Below, piece after piece: positions 25,136 through 32,890 of a stretch of DNA of 64,000 nt; within the stretch, counting starts at the first letter, position 1, and every line of letters starts with the position of its first letter. The stretch is from contig JADJVS010000001.1 in assembly GCA_016710465.1 (NCBI GenBank), forward strand, positions 1-64,000, in the 5' to 3' direction. Source of the DNA: Sulfuritalea sp. (lineage in GTDB: Bacteria; Pseudomonadota; Gammaproteobacteria; Burkholderiales; Rhodocyclaceae). The position numbers were made by a program, and so were the translations under genes. The notes under the pieces are model-generated. The model did no database searches. It was given only the letters and a program-made list of their open reading frames with translations, and was not told the DNA's origin.

Positions 25136-26473
25136 ATGGGAACTATCACATTCGAGCATCCCGAGATCGAAAGCCTGGACCGCGACGGCATCGTGGCGAT
25201 CCAGCGGGCCAAGCTGAAGAAGCTGGCCGAGCGCCTGCAGGGCTCGCCGGACTGGACCAAGCGCTTCAAGGCCGCCGGCATGGAGCCGCGCGACCTCGGC
25301 GATTTCGACAATCTGCATGCCATGCCGACGCTGGAAAAGTCCGACCTGCGCGCGCTCTATCCCTACCCTATGCTGACGGTGGACATTTCGCAGGTGCGCC
25401 GCTTCGTCGCCACCTCGGGTACCACCGGCCTGCCGGTGATGTTCGGCCTCACCGAGCGCGACCTCAACCACCTGCTTCCGTTCCAGATGTCGCGCCTGCT
25501 GCGCGCCGCCGGCATCCTGCCCGGCGACAAGGTGTACCAGGGCTACGGCTACGGCCTGTGGATCGGCGGCCTGGCCATGGACATCGGGCTTGCCGCCTAC
25601 GGCGCTGTGAATTTCCCGATCGGCCCGGGGCGCAGCGACCTGATGCTGAAATGGCTGGGGGACCACGAATTCACCGCCTGTTCGTTGTCGCCTTTGTGGC
25701 TGATGACCCTGATTAACCAGGCCAAGGCGCAGGGCATCGATCCGCGCACGGCCTGGAAGCTGCGCGTGGGCGTGTTCGGCGGGCAGTCCATTTCGGCCGC
25801 CTTCCGCGACCAGCTCGAAGCCGAGATGCCGCCGGGATTCCGTGCGCAGAACATCTACGGCACCACCGAGGCCGGCGGGCCCATCGTCAGCATTTCCTGC
25901 CCCTATTCGCACGACACGGACGAGATGCACCTGATCAATGAGGACACCCTCATCACCGAGATCGTCGATCCGATGACGCTGCGCCCGGTGGGCCCCGGCG
26001 AGGTCGGCGAAGTGGTGATCACCTCGCTCGACCGCGAGGGCAGCCCGGTGGTGCGCTGGCGTACCCGCGACCTGGTCAGGCTTTCGGACAAACCCTACGA
26101 CTGCCCCTGCGGCCGCCACGGCATGCCCAAGATCGGCCGCATCATCGGCCGCAGCGACGACATGCTGAAGATTCGCGGCGTGATGGTCTTCCCCAGCCAG
26201 GTCGAGGACATCATCGCCGACACCGAGGGCACGGTGAAGGAGGCTTGGCACATCTACATCGACAGCGACCCGATGCTGATGGAGGAAATCACCGTCGCCG
26301 TCGAGAAGGCCGGGGCCAGCGGCCGCGCCGCGCAGGACATCGAGCACGACCTCGGCCACGCCATCCATTCCCGCCTCGGCGTGCGCGTCAAGGTGGAATG
26401 CCTGGCCGAAGGCTCGCTGCCGCGCTACGAAGCCAAGGCGGTGCGCGTGCACCGTCGCGACAAGAAGGACTGA
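25136..26473 (+). CDS. Phenylacetate-CoA ligase-like adenylate-forming enzyme
   Basis: The 445-residue protein is of the PaaK family, the usual length. It has the nucleotide-binding motif VATSGTTGLPVMFG near residue 98, the IYGTTEAGGP motif near 241, WRTRDLVRLS near 307 and IIGRSDDMLKIRGVMVFPSQ near 338, all intact. Activation of an arylacetate-type acid with ATP and CoA is the family reaction. It is distinct from the PadJ ligase at 34760, so this genome region has two. Next to a TetR regulator, a MeaB GTPase and a B12 mutase, it probably makes the CoA ester on which the mutase acts. The substrate is not identifiable by eye; a C-terminal Lys (YEAKAVRV) is in the expected place. Confidence 0.88.
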   Translation: MGTITFEHPEIESLDRDGIVAIQRAKLKKLAERLQGSPDWTKRFKAAGMEPRDLGDFDNLHAMPTLEKSDLRALYPYPMLTVDISQVRRFVATSGTTGLPVMFGLTERDLNHLLPFQMSRLLRAAGILPGDKVYQGYGYGLWIGGLAMDIGLAAYGAVNFPIGPGRSDLMLKWLGDHEFTACSLSPLWLMTLINQAKAQGIDPRTAWKLRVGVFGGQSISAAFRDQLEAEMPPGFRAQNIYGTTEAGGPIVSISCPYSHDTDEMHLINEDTLITEIVDPMTLRPVGPGEVGEVVITSLDREGSPVVRWRTRDLVRLSDKPYDCPCGRHGMPKIGRIIGRSDDMLKIRGVMVFPSQVEDIIADTEGTVKEAWHIYIDSDPMLMEEITVAVEKAGASGRAAQDIEHDLGHAIHSRLGVRVKVECLAEGSLPRYEAKAVRVHRRDKKD

Positions 26474-26479
26474 ACCCGG

Positions 26480-26507
26480 GAGTCGGCGCTGGCGGGACGG
26501 CGATTCA
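26480..26507 (+). repeat. GAGTCGGCGCTGG-type intergenic repeat, copy 3
   Basis: GAGTCGGCGCTGGCGG then GACGGCGATTCAG, between the convergent ligase and meaB-like genes; it touches the meaB stop region. Confidence 0.7.
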
Positions 26508-27464
26508 GGTCCCGACGCGCTCCAGCATCTTCTCCGCCAGCGCGTAGGGATCGGTTTCGCGCGCGATCACCGGGTCGAGCAGCTCGTCCAGCCACTGGCC
26601 GTCCTCGGCGCGCATGCGGCGGTCGAGCAGGTCGCGCAGGATTTCGCCGACGCGAAAGCGCATGCGCGTGCGGACGCGCGTGCGGGCGGCATCGGAACCG
26701 TCGGCGTGGTCGGCAAAACAGCGGTCGATGTGCGCGGCAAGGTCGGCCACGCCATCCCCGGTCGTTGCCTGGGTCTTCACCACCGGCGGGCGCCATCCGC
26801 GCTCGCTGTGCAGCCGCTGGCCGAGCGCGATCATCTCGGCGAGGGCCTGCACCGTGCGATCGGCCTCCTTGTGGTCGGCCTTGTTCACCACGAAGATGTC
26901 GCCGATCTCGTTGATGCCGGCCTTGGCGGCCTGCACGTCATCACCGCCCATGGGCGTTTGCAGCAGCACCACGACGGCGGCATGGCGCATGATGTCGGTC
27001 TCGTTCTGGCCGACGCCGACGGTCTCGATCAGCACCACGTCCCAGGGCATGGCGTCGAGCACGGTGAGCGCATCGCCCGTGGCGCGCGAGAGGCCGCCGA
27101 GGTGGCCGCGCGAGGCCATGCTGCGGATGAAGACACCGGCGTCGCCGCTGTGGTCCATCATGCGCAGGCGGTCGCCGAGCACGGCGCCGCCCGAGAAGGG
27201 GCTGGACGGATCGACCGCCAGCACCGCCACCTTGAGGCCGGCCTGGCGCCAGTGGCGCACCATGGCGTTGATCAGCGTGCTCTTGCCGGCGCCCGGCGGG
27301 CCGGTGACGCCGACCACCTTGCTGCGCCCGCCCCGGCGGTAGAGCGCCTGCAGCAGCGGCACCACGCCGGGCTCATCGCGCTCGACGCGGGTGATCAGGC
27401 GCGCCGCGCTGCGGATATGGCCGGCAGCCACGGCGTCGAGCAAACTGCGATCGGCTTCCTCCAC
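26505..27464 (-). CDS. meaB: MeaB/ArgK-family GTPase, chaperone of a B12 acyl-CoA mutase
   Basis: This 319-residue G3E GTPase has Walker A GPPGAGKST near residues 54-62, DPSSPFSGGAVLGDR near 84 and VNKADHKEAD near 196, with a C-terminal helical dimer arm. MeaB-type proteins load and protect adenosylcobalamin mutases, using GTP to gate cofactor transfer. It lies between the ligase and mutase genes but on the opposite strand, with its start about 200 bases from the mutase start, so the pair is divergently transcribed from 27465-27665. Its presence strongly supports that the adjacent mutase is active and B12-dependent. Confidence 0.92.
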   Translation of the reverse strand: MEEADRSLLDAVAAGHIRSAARLITRVERDEPGVVPLLQALYRRGGRSKVVGVTGPPGAGKSTLINAMVRHWRQAGLKVAVLAVDPSSPFSGGAVLGDRLRMMDHSGDAGVFIRSMASRGHLGGLSRATGDALTVLDAMPWDVVLIETVGVGQNETDIMRHAAVVVLLQTPMGGDDVQAAKAGINEIGDIFVVNKADHKEADRTVQALAEMIALGQRLHSERGWRPPVVKTQATTGDGVADLAAHIDRCFADHADGSDAARTRVRTRMRFRVGEILRDLLDRRMRAEDGQWLDELLDPVIARETDPYALAEKMLERVGT

Positions 27465-27589
27465 GTCCTTCTCCTTGCAAGCTGGTTAATTCGTCCTTTG
27501 GGTCGAATAATAACATTGGTCAAACCTAGGCGCTTTTAGTTCGCTACACGCTTCTGCTAAACCAATCCAGTAGCCGCCGCGTTAAACGT

Positions 27590-27618
27590 TGACCGGTCGG
27601 TCGGTTTTTGTTAGGATG
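27590..27618 (+). promoter_or_regulatory. Promoter with embedded TetR operator upstream of the mutase operon
   Basis: TTGACC, 17-base spacer with GGTCGGTCGG, then TAGGAT (27613-27618). It matches the ligase promoter closely, pointing to co-regulation by the TetR protein at 24292. Confidence 0.62.
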
Positions 27619-27665
27619 GCATCCGCCTGCGGCCCCCAGCGCCGCCAGCATGCACAGGAGACGCA

Positions 27666-29285
27666 ATGAAGCGCGAGACGGATTACGGTTACGCCATCAA
27701 GCCGGTCTACACGCCTGCCGACGTGGCAGGCCTGGACTACGAGAAGGACCTTGGCCACCCCGGCAGCTTTCCCTACACCCGCGGCTACCACGAGAGCGGC
27801 TACCGCACGCGGATGTGGACCCAGCGCATGACGGCGGGCCTCGGCAGTTCGAAGCAGGCCAACGGCGTGCTCAAGAAATATCGCGAGATGGGGCAGCGCG
27901 GTGGCATGTGCGTGATCAGCGACCGCGTTTTCTCGCACTGCATCGACCCCGACCACCCGCTGGGACGCAAGGAAGCCGGCGTCCTCGGCTGGCCCGGCTG
28001 CTCGCTGCTGGAGTTCGAGGAGCTGATGGACGGCATCCCGCTCACCGGGCAGTCGATCACCCTGCTCGGCTCATCGGCGCCGACGGTGATGCGCCTGGCC
28101 TACGTGGTGGCGCTGGCCCACAAGCGCGGCATCGATCCCAGCGAAATCCATGGCAGCGTCATGGAGTCGCCCTTCGAGAACTACTTCGGCCAGACCGACG
28201 TCCAGCCCTTCGACCTCAACCTCAAGCTCTGGCTCGACGCCTCGGAATACGTGGTGCGCAACAAGATCCGCATGCGCTCCAGCGTCATCAGCCAGCACTT
28301 CCAGGAGTCCGGCGGCAACAACGCGCAAGCCGTTGCCGTGGTGCTGTCGATGTACAAGGAGCTGTGCGGCAAGCTGGTGCGCGAGCGCGGCCTGGACTTC
28401 GACGATGCCGCGCTGGTGCCCTACGAGCTGGTCAGCATCGGCACCCGCTTTTTCGAAGAGATCGCCAAAGTACGCGCCCTGCGCCGCATGTGGGCGCGCA
28501 TCGCCAGGGACGAGTTCAAGGCGAAGACCGAGAAGGCCTGCCAGATGCTGATCGCGGTGCACACCTCGGGCCGCACCATGACCTACCAGCAGCCGCTCAA
28601 CAACATCGCCCGCTGCGCCATCCAGTCGCTGGCCGGCGCCATGGTCGGCTGCACGGCCATGGACAACGCCACCATGGACAACGCCTACGCCGAGCCCTCC
28701 GCGCTGGCGGCGCGCATGTCGCTCAACACCCAGCACATCGTGGCCCACGAGACCGGCGTCGCCGACGTGGTCGACCCGCTGGCCGGCTCCTACTTCGTCG
28801 AGGCCCTGACCAACGAGGTCGAGCAGGAGGCGACGAAGATCCTGAACAAGATCGACGAGCTCGGCGGCCTCATCGCGGCGATCGACAAGGGCTACATCCA
28901 GGAGATGCTGCGCGACGAAGCCAACAAGAAGTTCATCGAGATGGACAAGAAGGATCGCCTGATCGTCGGCGTGAACCACCTCGAAATCCCGCCCGAGGAG
29001 GATTTCGAGATCCCGATCCAGAAGCTGCACCCCGGCGATTCGGAAGCCATCGCCGAGCGCATGGCAAAGTGGAAACCGACCCGCGACCAGGACCTGCTCA
29101 AGGCCAGGATCCAGCAGCTTTACACCGATGCGCAGAAAGGCGACCGCTTCAACCTGATGCCGTCCATCGTCGAGGCGGTGGAAGCCTATGCCACCTCGGG
29201 CGAGGTGATCGGCACCATCCGCAAGGCACGCGGCTTGAACTACGACCCGTTCAACGTCATCGAGTGCCCGTTCGCGCTGCACTGA
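27666..29285 (+). CDS. Coenzyme B12-dependent acyl-CoA mutase, large (catalytic) subunit
   Basis: This 539-residue protein has the methylmalonyl-CoA mutase alpha fold without the B12 domain, as in two-subunit mutases. FPYTRGYHESGYRTRMWTQR near residues 36-55 corresponds to the substrate tunnel, VISQHFQESGG near 208 holds the conserved acid/base His, and DPLAGSYFVE near 374 is intact. Several methylmalonyl-CoA mutase signatures differ by eye. The RQYAGF motif is RMTAGL, the Tyr before the active-site His is Gln (QHFQE), the Arg that binds the methylmalonyl carboxylate appears to be Lys (NLKLWLD), and GGTQSLHTNALDEA is replaced by a segment reading CTAMDNATMDNAY. It is therefore unlikely to act on methylmalonyl-CoA. 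With the ligase at 25136 it may rearrange an aryl-acyl-CoA, by analogy with the anaerobic indoleacetate mutase; that is inference. Confidence 0.88.
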   Translation: MKRETDYGYAIKPVYTPADVAGLDYEKDLGHPGSFPYTRGYHESGYRTRMWTQRMTAGLGSSKQANGVLKKYREMGQRGGMCVISDRVFSHCIDPDHPLGRKEAGVLGWPGCSLLEFEELMDGIPLTGQSITLLGSSAPTVMRLAYVVALAHKRGIDPSEIHGSVMESPFENYFGQTDVQPFDLNLKLWLDASEYVVRNKIRMRSSVISQHFQESGGNNAQAVAVVLSMYKELCGKLVRERGLDFDDAALVPYELVSIGTRFFEEIAKVRALRRMWARIARDEFKAKTEKACQMLIAVHTSGRTMTYQQPLNNIARCAIQSLAGAMVGCTAMDNATMDNAYAEPSALAARMSLNTQHIVAHETGVADVVDPLAGSYFVEALTNEVEQEATKILNKIDELGGLIAAIDKGYIQEMLRDEANKKFIEMDKKDRLIVGVNHLEIPPEEDFEIPIQKLHPGDSEAIAERMAKWKPTRDQDLLKARIQQLYTDAQKGDRFNLMPSIVEAVEAYATSGEVIGTIRKARGLNYDPFNVIECPFALH

Positions 29286-29296
29286 AGGAGAGAACC

Positions 29297-29758
29297 ATGC
29301 AAGCTGGAAACGGAATCAAGGTCATCGTCACGATGATCGGGCTCGACGGGCATACCACGGGCGGCGAGGTGGTGGCCATGATCCTGCGCGACGCCGGCTT
29401 CGAGGTGGTCTACCTCGGCGTGAACCAGACGCCGCGGATGATCATCGATGCCGCAATCCAGGAGGACGTCGATGTGATCGGAATCAGCTCGCATGCCTCG
29501 AACTACGGGCAGATCGAGGAACTGGTCGACCTGGCCAGGGCCAACGGGCTCGACGACATGCTGATCGTGGTCGGCGGCAACATCCCGCGCGAGCCGGCAC
29601 AGCACCTGCTGGCCAAAGGGGTGCACAAGATATTCCTGCCGGGCAGCAGCGGCGCGACGATCGTCGAGTACCTGTCCACCGAGGCGCGCGGCGCCCGAAA
29701 GTCGGCGCCGGCGACACGGCGATCCGGCGCCGGGAATGCGGATCAGGGGCGGATGTAG
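29297..29758 (+). CDS. Coenzyme B12-dependent acyl-CoA mutase, small (cobalamin-binding) subunit
   Basis: This 153-residue B12-binding protein starts 11 bases after the large subunit. The cobalamin signature DxHxxG is present as GLDGHTTGG near residues 16-24, with GISSHAS near 66 and VVGGNIP near 92. The core normally ends near YLSTEA. The last 20 or so residues (RKSAPATRRSGAGNADQGRM) are encoded by a dispersed intergenic repeat (29698-29724) and run 16 bases into the convergent DsrE gene, so they look like an acquired tail rather than a conserved domain. Confidence 0.9.
   Translation: MQAGNGIKVIVTMIGLDGHTTGGEVVAMILRDAGFEVVYLGVNQTPRMIIDAAIQEDVDVIGISSHASNYGQIEELVDLARANGLDDMLIVVGGNIPREPAQHLLAKGVHKIFLPGSSGATIVEYLSTEARGARKSAPATRRSGAGNADQGRM
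29698..29724 (+). repeat. GTCGGCGCCGG-type repeat, copy 4, coding the tail of the mutase small subunit
   Basis: AAAGTCGGCGCCGG then CGACACGGCGATCC. It is read in frame as KSAPATRRS. Confidence 0.65.
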
Positions 29759-30174
29759 GCCCAGCCTTCGCGCTGCTTCTGCATCAGCTCGACGACGCCG
29801 GCCTTGACGTAGCCGACCTTGTCGATCATGTCCTCGCGCTTGATCTTCTGGTTGCTCATGGTGTTCTCGCAGGCGACCACCTTGACACCCGCCGCCATGG
29901 CATCGAGGACGCGGTTGGCGACGGTGGCGTCGGCCTTGAGCATGCCGATGCCGGGGCCATAGGCGACGATCTCGATTTCGGCATTGGTGACGCCGAGATC
30001 GGTCTGCACGTTCCTGGCGTTATTGAGCGCCAGATTCCACTTGGCGGGATCGGCGTCGCTGACCTGGAAGATGACGCGGGCCTTGCCCGGAGCATCGGCG
30101 GCCAGCGCCGGCAAGGGCGCGGCGAGGGCAAGCACGGCGACGAAAAGGCTGGCGCAGGCGGTGTGGCGAATCAT
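29743..30174 (-). CDS. Periplasmic DsrE-family protein
   Basis: A 143-residue protein with a signal peptide (about 1-25, ending ALAAD) and a DsrE/DsrF-like fold. FQVSDADPAKWNLALNN near residue 36 and IEIVAYGPGIGMLK near 66 match the core, and VVACENTMSNQ near 100 holds the single family cysteine. The last residues EGWAYIRP closely resemble the end of the anti-sigma factor at 30852. DsrE-like proteins act in sulfur relay or as sensors. Here it is divergent to an ECF sigma gene and likely part of its regulatory set; that link is inference. Confidence 0.82.
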   Translation of the reverse strand: MIRHTACASLFVAVLALAAPLPALAADAPGKARVIFQVSDADPAKWNLALNNARNVQTDLGVTNAEIEIVAYGPGIGMLKADATVANRVLDAMAAGVKVVACENTMSNQKIKREDMIDKVGYVKAGVVELMQKQREGWAYIRP

Positions 30175-30309
30175 GGGATCTCCTCTGTGTTGTGGTCTGT
30201 CGGGGGCACTACAGCATCATGACGCGTCGGGCGGCGGCTTTATTCCTTGTGCGCCGCCGCATCGACTCCCGGGAATAAACTTGCCTCATCCCGCGTCCTA
30301 CGCCTGTCC

Positions 30310-30855
30310 ATGGCCATCCTGTCCTTCCTCTTCCATAGCCGCCAATGGCGCGACAGCCTCGAAGCGGCGCGCCCGGCGCTCTATCGCGTCGCCTACGCCT
30401 GGTGCCGCGACGCGGCGCTGGCCGATGACCTGGTGCAGGAGGCGACGACCAAGGCCCTGGAACGCGGTGACCAGTTGCGTGACCCAACCCGCTTCAAGGG
30501 CTGGCTGTTCGCCATTCTTTCACGCTGCTGGCACGACCACCTGCGCGCCCGCCACCCGCACGAGGACATCGACGAGCTCGCCGACGAGTACCTGGCCGGC
30601 GGCAGCACGCCGCCCGAGGAAGCCGAGCGCCGCCAGACCATCGCGCGCGTGCGTGCCGCCGTAGCGCGGCTGCCGGTGGGCCAGCGTCAGGTGCTCACCC
30701 TGGTCGACCTCGAAGAGTTCGGCTATGCCGAGGTCGGCGACATCCTCGCCATACCCATGGGCACGGTAATGAGTCGCCTGCACCGCGCCCGCCGCGCCCT
30801 GCGCGAGGACCTGCTGCGCGTCGAGTCCGCCGCGCCGCTGTGGAGGGTGAAATGA
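30310..30855 (+). CDS. ECF-type RNA polymerase sigma factor
   Basis: The 181-residue protein has region 2 (about 22-90; ALADDLVQEATTKALER and FKGWLFAILSRCWHDHLR) and region 4 (about 115-168; LPVGQRQVLTLVDLEEFGYA and MGTVMSRLHRARRAL). It has no extra domains. It overlaps the anti-sigma gene by four bases, so the two are coupled. Targets are unknown; no copy of an obvious ECF promoter could be assigned by eye. Confidence 0.92.
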   Translation: MAILSFLFHSRQWRDSLEAARPALYRVAYAWCRDAALADDLVQEATTKALERGDQLRDPTRFKGWLFAILSRCWHDHLRARHPHEDIDELADEYLAGGSTPPEEAERRQTIARVRAAVARLPVGQRQVLTLVDLEEFGYAEVGDILAIPMGTVMSRLHRARRALREDLLRVESAAPLWRVK

Positions 30856-31529
30856 AGCACGAGATATCCGACGAGCAACTGAATGCCTTTGTCGATGACG
30901 AACTCGATGCCACAGACCGCAACCGGGTACTGAGGGCGATGGCCGTCGACGGGGATCTGGCGCAACGCGCCTGCACCCTGCGCCTGGTCAAGGAACAGGT
31001 ACGCCACGCCTACGCCGAGCCGTCGGCAGCGCCGTCGCGGCAACGACCGGCTCGCCCCTGGCGCGCGCTGGCCATGGCACTGATGCTGGCGGGGGCCGCC
31101 GTGGGCGGCTGGATCGCCCGCGACCAGGTCGGCACGGGAAGCGACATGCTCGCGCGCAAGGCTGACACGGGGCACGTAATCCTGCACCTGGCGGCCTGGG
31201 ACGAGCGACGGGCGCGCATCGCCCTCGACGACGCCGAGGGGCTGCTGCGCACCGCGCGCGAGGCCGGGCAGCCGATCGACGTGGAACTGGTGGCCAATCG
31301 CGGCGGGCTTGACTTGCTGCGCACCGGGGTTTCACCCCATGCGGATCGCATCGCGCGGCTGCGCGCCGAGCATCCGAACTTCGCCTTGATCGCCTGCGGC
31401 CAGACCGTGGAACACCTGCGCGAAAAGGGCCTGGCGGTACACCTGCTGCCCGGCACCCGCGTCGCCAGCTCGGCGCTGGAGCAGATCGTCACGCGCATGA
31501 GCCAGGGCTGGTCCTACGTACGCGTCTGA
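30852..31529 (+). CDS. Membrane anti-sigma factor with C-terminal DsrE-like domain
   Basis: The 225-residue protein begins at ATG 30852. The N-terminal cytoplasmic part (ISDEQLNAFVDDELDA, residues 5-20) is the zinc-finger-less anti-sigma opening. A membrane helix ALAMALMLAGAAVGGWIA lies near 74-91. The periplasmic part from about 110 to 225 reads as a DsrE fold (VILHLAAWDERRARIAL, VELVANRGGLDLLRTG, FALIACGQTVEHL) and ends WSYVRV. It contains one cysteine in ACGQ, at the position of the reactive family cysteine. The fusion suggests that the periplasmic signal is sensed by the DsrE part. Confidence 0.8.
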   Translation: MKHEISDEQLNAFVDDELDATDRNRVLRAMAVDGDLAQRACTLRLVKEQVRHAYAEPSAAPSRQRPARPWRALAMALMLAGAAVGGWIARDQVGTGSDMLARKADTGHVILHLAAWDERRARIALDDAEGLLRTAREAGQPIDVELVANRGGLDLLRTGVSPHADRIARLRAEHPNFALIACGQTVEHLREKGLAVHLLPGTRVASSALEQIVTRMSQGWSYVRV

Positions 31530-31536
31530 AGGCGGC

Positions 31537-31565
31537 GCGGCGCCGTGCCGCCAGCGCCGACTCTC
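31537..31565 (-). repeat. GAGTCGGCGCTGG-type intergenic repeat, copy 5
   Basis: On the minus strand GAGAGTCGGCGCTGGCGG then CACGGCGCCGC, between the convergent anti-sigma and dctM genes. Confidence 0.65.
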
Positions 31566-31573
31566 AGTATTGG

Positions 31574-32890
31574 CTACAGCTTCAGTGCGATCAGTGCAAT
31601 CGAGGGCACGAAGACGATCAGCGCAATGCGCACAATATCGGACATCAGAAAGGGAATGATGCCGATGAAGGTTTCCTTCATCGAGGTGTCCTTGGCCATG
31701 CTGCTGATGATGAAGACGTTAAGACCGACGGGCGGCGTAATCAGGCCGATTTCAACCACCATCAGCGAAAGGATGCCAAACCAGATCGCCTTGCCCTCGG
31801 GATCGAGGCCCCAGAAGTCCATGCCCATGATGATGGGGAAGAAGATCGGAATCGTCAGCATGATCATCGACAGGCTGTCCATGATGCAGCCGAGGATCAG
31901 GTAGATGATGATGATCACCAGCAGTACCAGCAGGGGCGACAGGCCGAGCCCCACCACCCACTTGGCGAGTTCCGCCGGCATCTGCGTCAGCGCCAGGAAG
32001 ACGTTCATGATGTCGGCGCCGAGCAGGATCAGGAAGATCATGGCCGTGGCCTGTGAAGTGCCATAGACGCATTCGAGGAAGCCGCGCTTGGACAGGCCAC
32101 CCGAGCGCCAGGCGACGAAGGCCGTCGCCAGGGTACCGATCGAGGCGGCCTCGGTCGGCGTGAAAAAGCCGCCATAGATGCCGCCGATCACGGCGATGAA
32201 TATCAGCATCACCGGCCAGGTATCGGCGATCGCCTTCAGTTTTTCGGCGATGCTGGCCTTTTCGCCACGCGGCGCGGCATTGGGATCAAGGCGGGCGATG
32301 ATGCCGATCACAATCATGTAACCGACCATGGCGATGATGCCGGGAATCACGGCGGCCATGAACAGCTTGGCGATGTTCTGTTCGGTGAGGATGGCGTAGA
32401 TCACCAGTGGCACCGAAGGCGGGATCAGGATGCCCAGCGTGCCGCCGGCGGCGATCGCCGCCGTGGCGAGGCGCCCGGAATACTTGTGGTTGCGCAACTC
32501 GGGCAGGGCCACCTGGCCCATGGTGGCGGCGGTCGCCAGCGAGGAGCCGCAGATCGCGCCGAAGCCGGCGCAGGCACCGACCGCAGCCATCGCCAGACCG
32601 CCGCGCCAGTGGCCGATCAGCGTGGCGCCGGCACGGAACAGGGCCTTGGACAAGCCGCCATGGGTGGCGAACTGGCCCATCAACAGGAACAGCGGCACCA
32701 CCGAGAGATCGTAGATCGAATAGCGCGCCCAGGCGGCTGTCTTCATGTAACTGAGCAGCGGTGCCGGGCCGGCCATCCAGATGTAGCCGACCATGCCGGC
32801 GATCATCATGGCCATCGCGATATGTACGCGCAAGGCCATCAGGCCCAGCATCAGGACGCCGGCGACGGCGCCGGTTTCAATTCCGGTCAT
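31574..32890 (-). CDS. dctM: TRAP transporter large permease (DctM)
   Basis: This 438-residue membrane protein with about 12 helices is the DctM subunit. Family landmarks include FATHGGLSKALF near residue 70, GSSLATAATMGQVALPEL near 114, GGTLGILIPPSVPLVIYA near 148 and GGFFTPTEAASIG near 240. It starts with ATG 32890, overlapping dctQ by four bases. It is the energy-coupled channel of the transporter. Confidence 0.93.
   Translation of the reverse strand: MTGIETGAVAGVLMLGLMALRVHIAMAMMIAGMVGYIWMAGPAPLLSYMKTAAWARYSIYDLSVVPLFLLMGQFATHGGLSKALFRAGATLIGHWRGGLAMAAVGACAGFGAICGSSLATAATMGQVALPELRNHKYSGRLATAAIAAGGTLGILIPPSVPLVIYAILTEQNIAKLFMAAVIPGIIAMVGYMIVIGIIARLDPNAAPRGEKASIAEKLKAIADTWPVMLIFIAVIGGIYGGFFTPTEAASIGTLATAFVAWRSGGLSKRGFLECVYGTSQATAMIFLILLGADIMNVFLALTQMPAELAKWVVGLGLSPLLVLLVIIIIYLILGCIMDSLSMIMLTIPIFFPIIMGMDFWGLDPEGKAIWFGILSLMVVEIGLITPPVGLNVFIISSMAKDTSMKETFIGIIPFLMSDIVRIALIVFVPSIALIALKL

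Noticed and set aside
27465..27665. Cobalamin riboswitch upstream of the B12 mutase
   Set aside because: No B12-box-like sequence is visible; the region holds the TetR operator promoter and is too short for the full aptamer.
27608..29758. A single 716-residue protein covering both mutase subunits
   Set aside because: That frame is out of phase with the large subunit and only enters the small-subunit frame late; the two normal starts with ribosome-binding sites are at 27666 and 29297.
24292..29758. Complete indoleacetate (iaa) degradation cluster
   Set aside because: A ligase, mutase and GTPase fit in part, but no hydroxylase, ring-opening hydrolase or CoA-transferase genes are adjacent, so only a general aryl-acyl-CoA role can be proposed.
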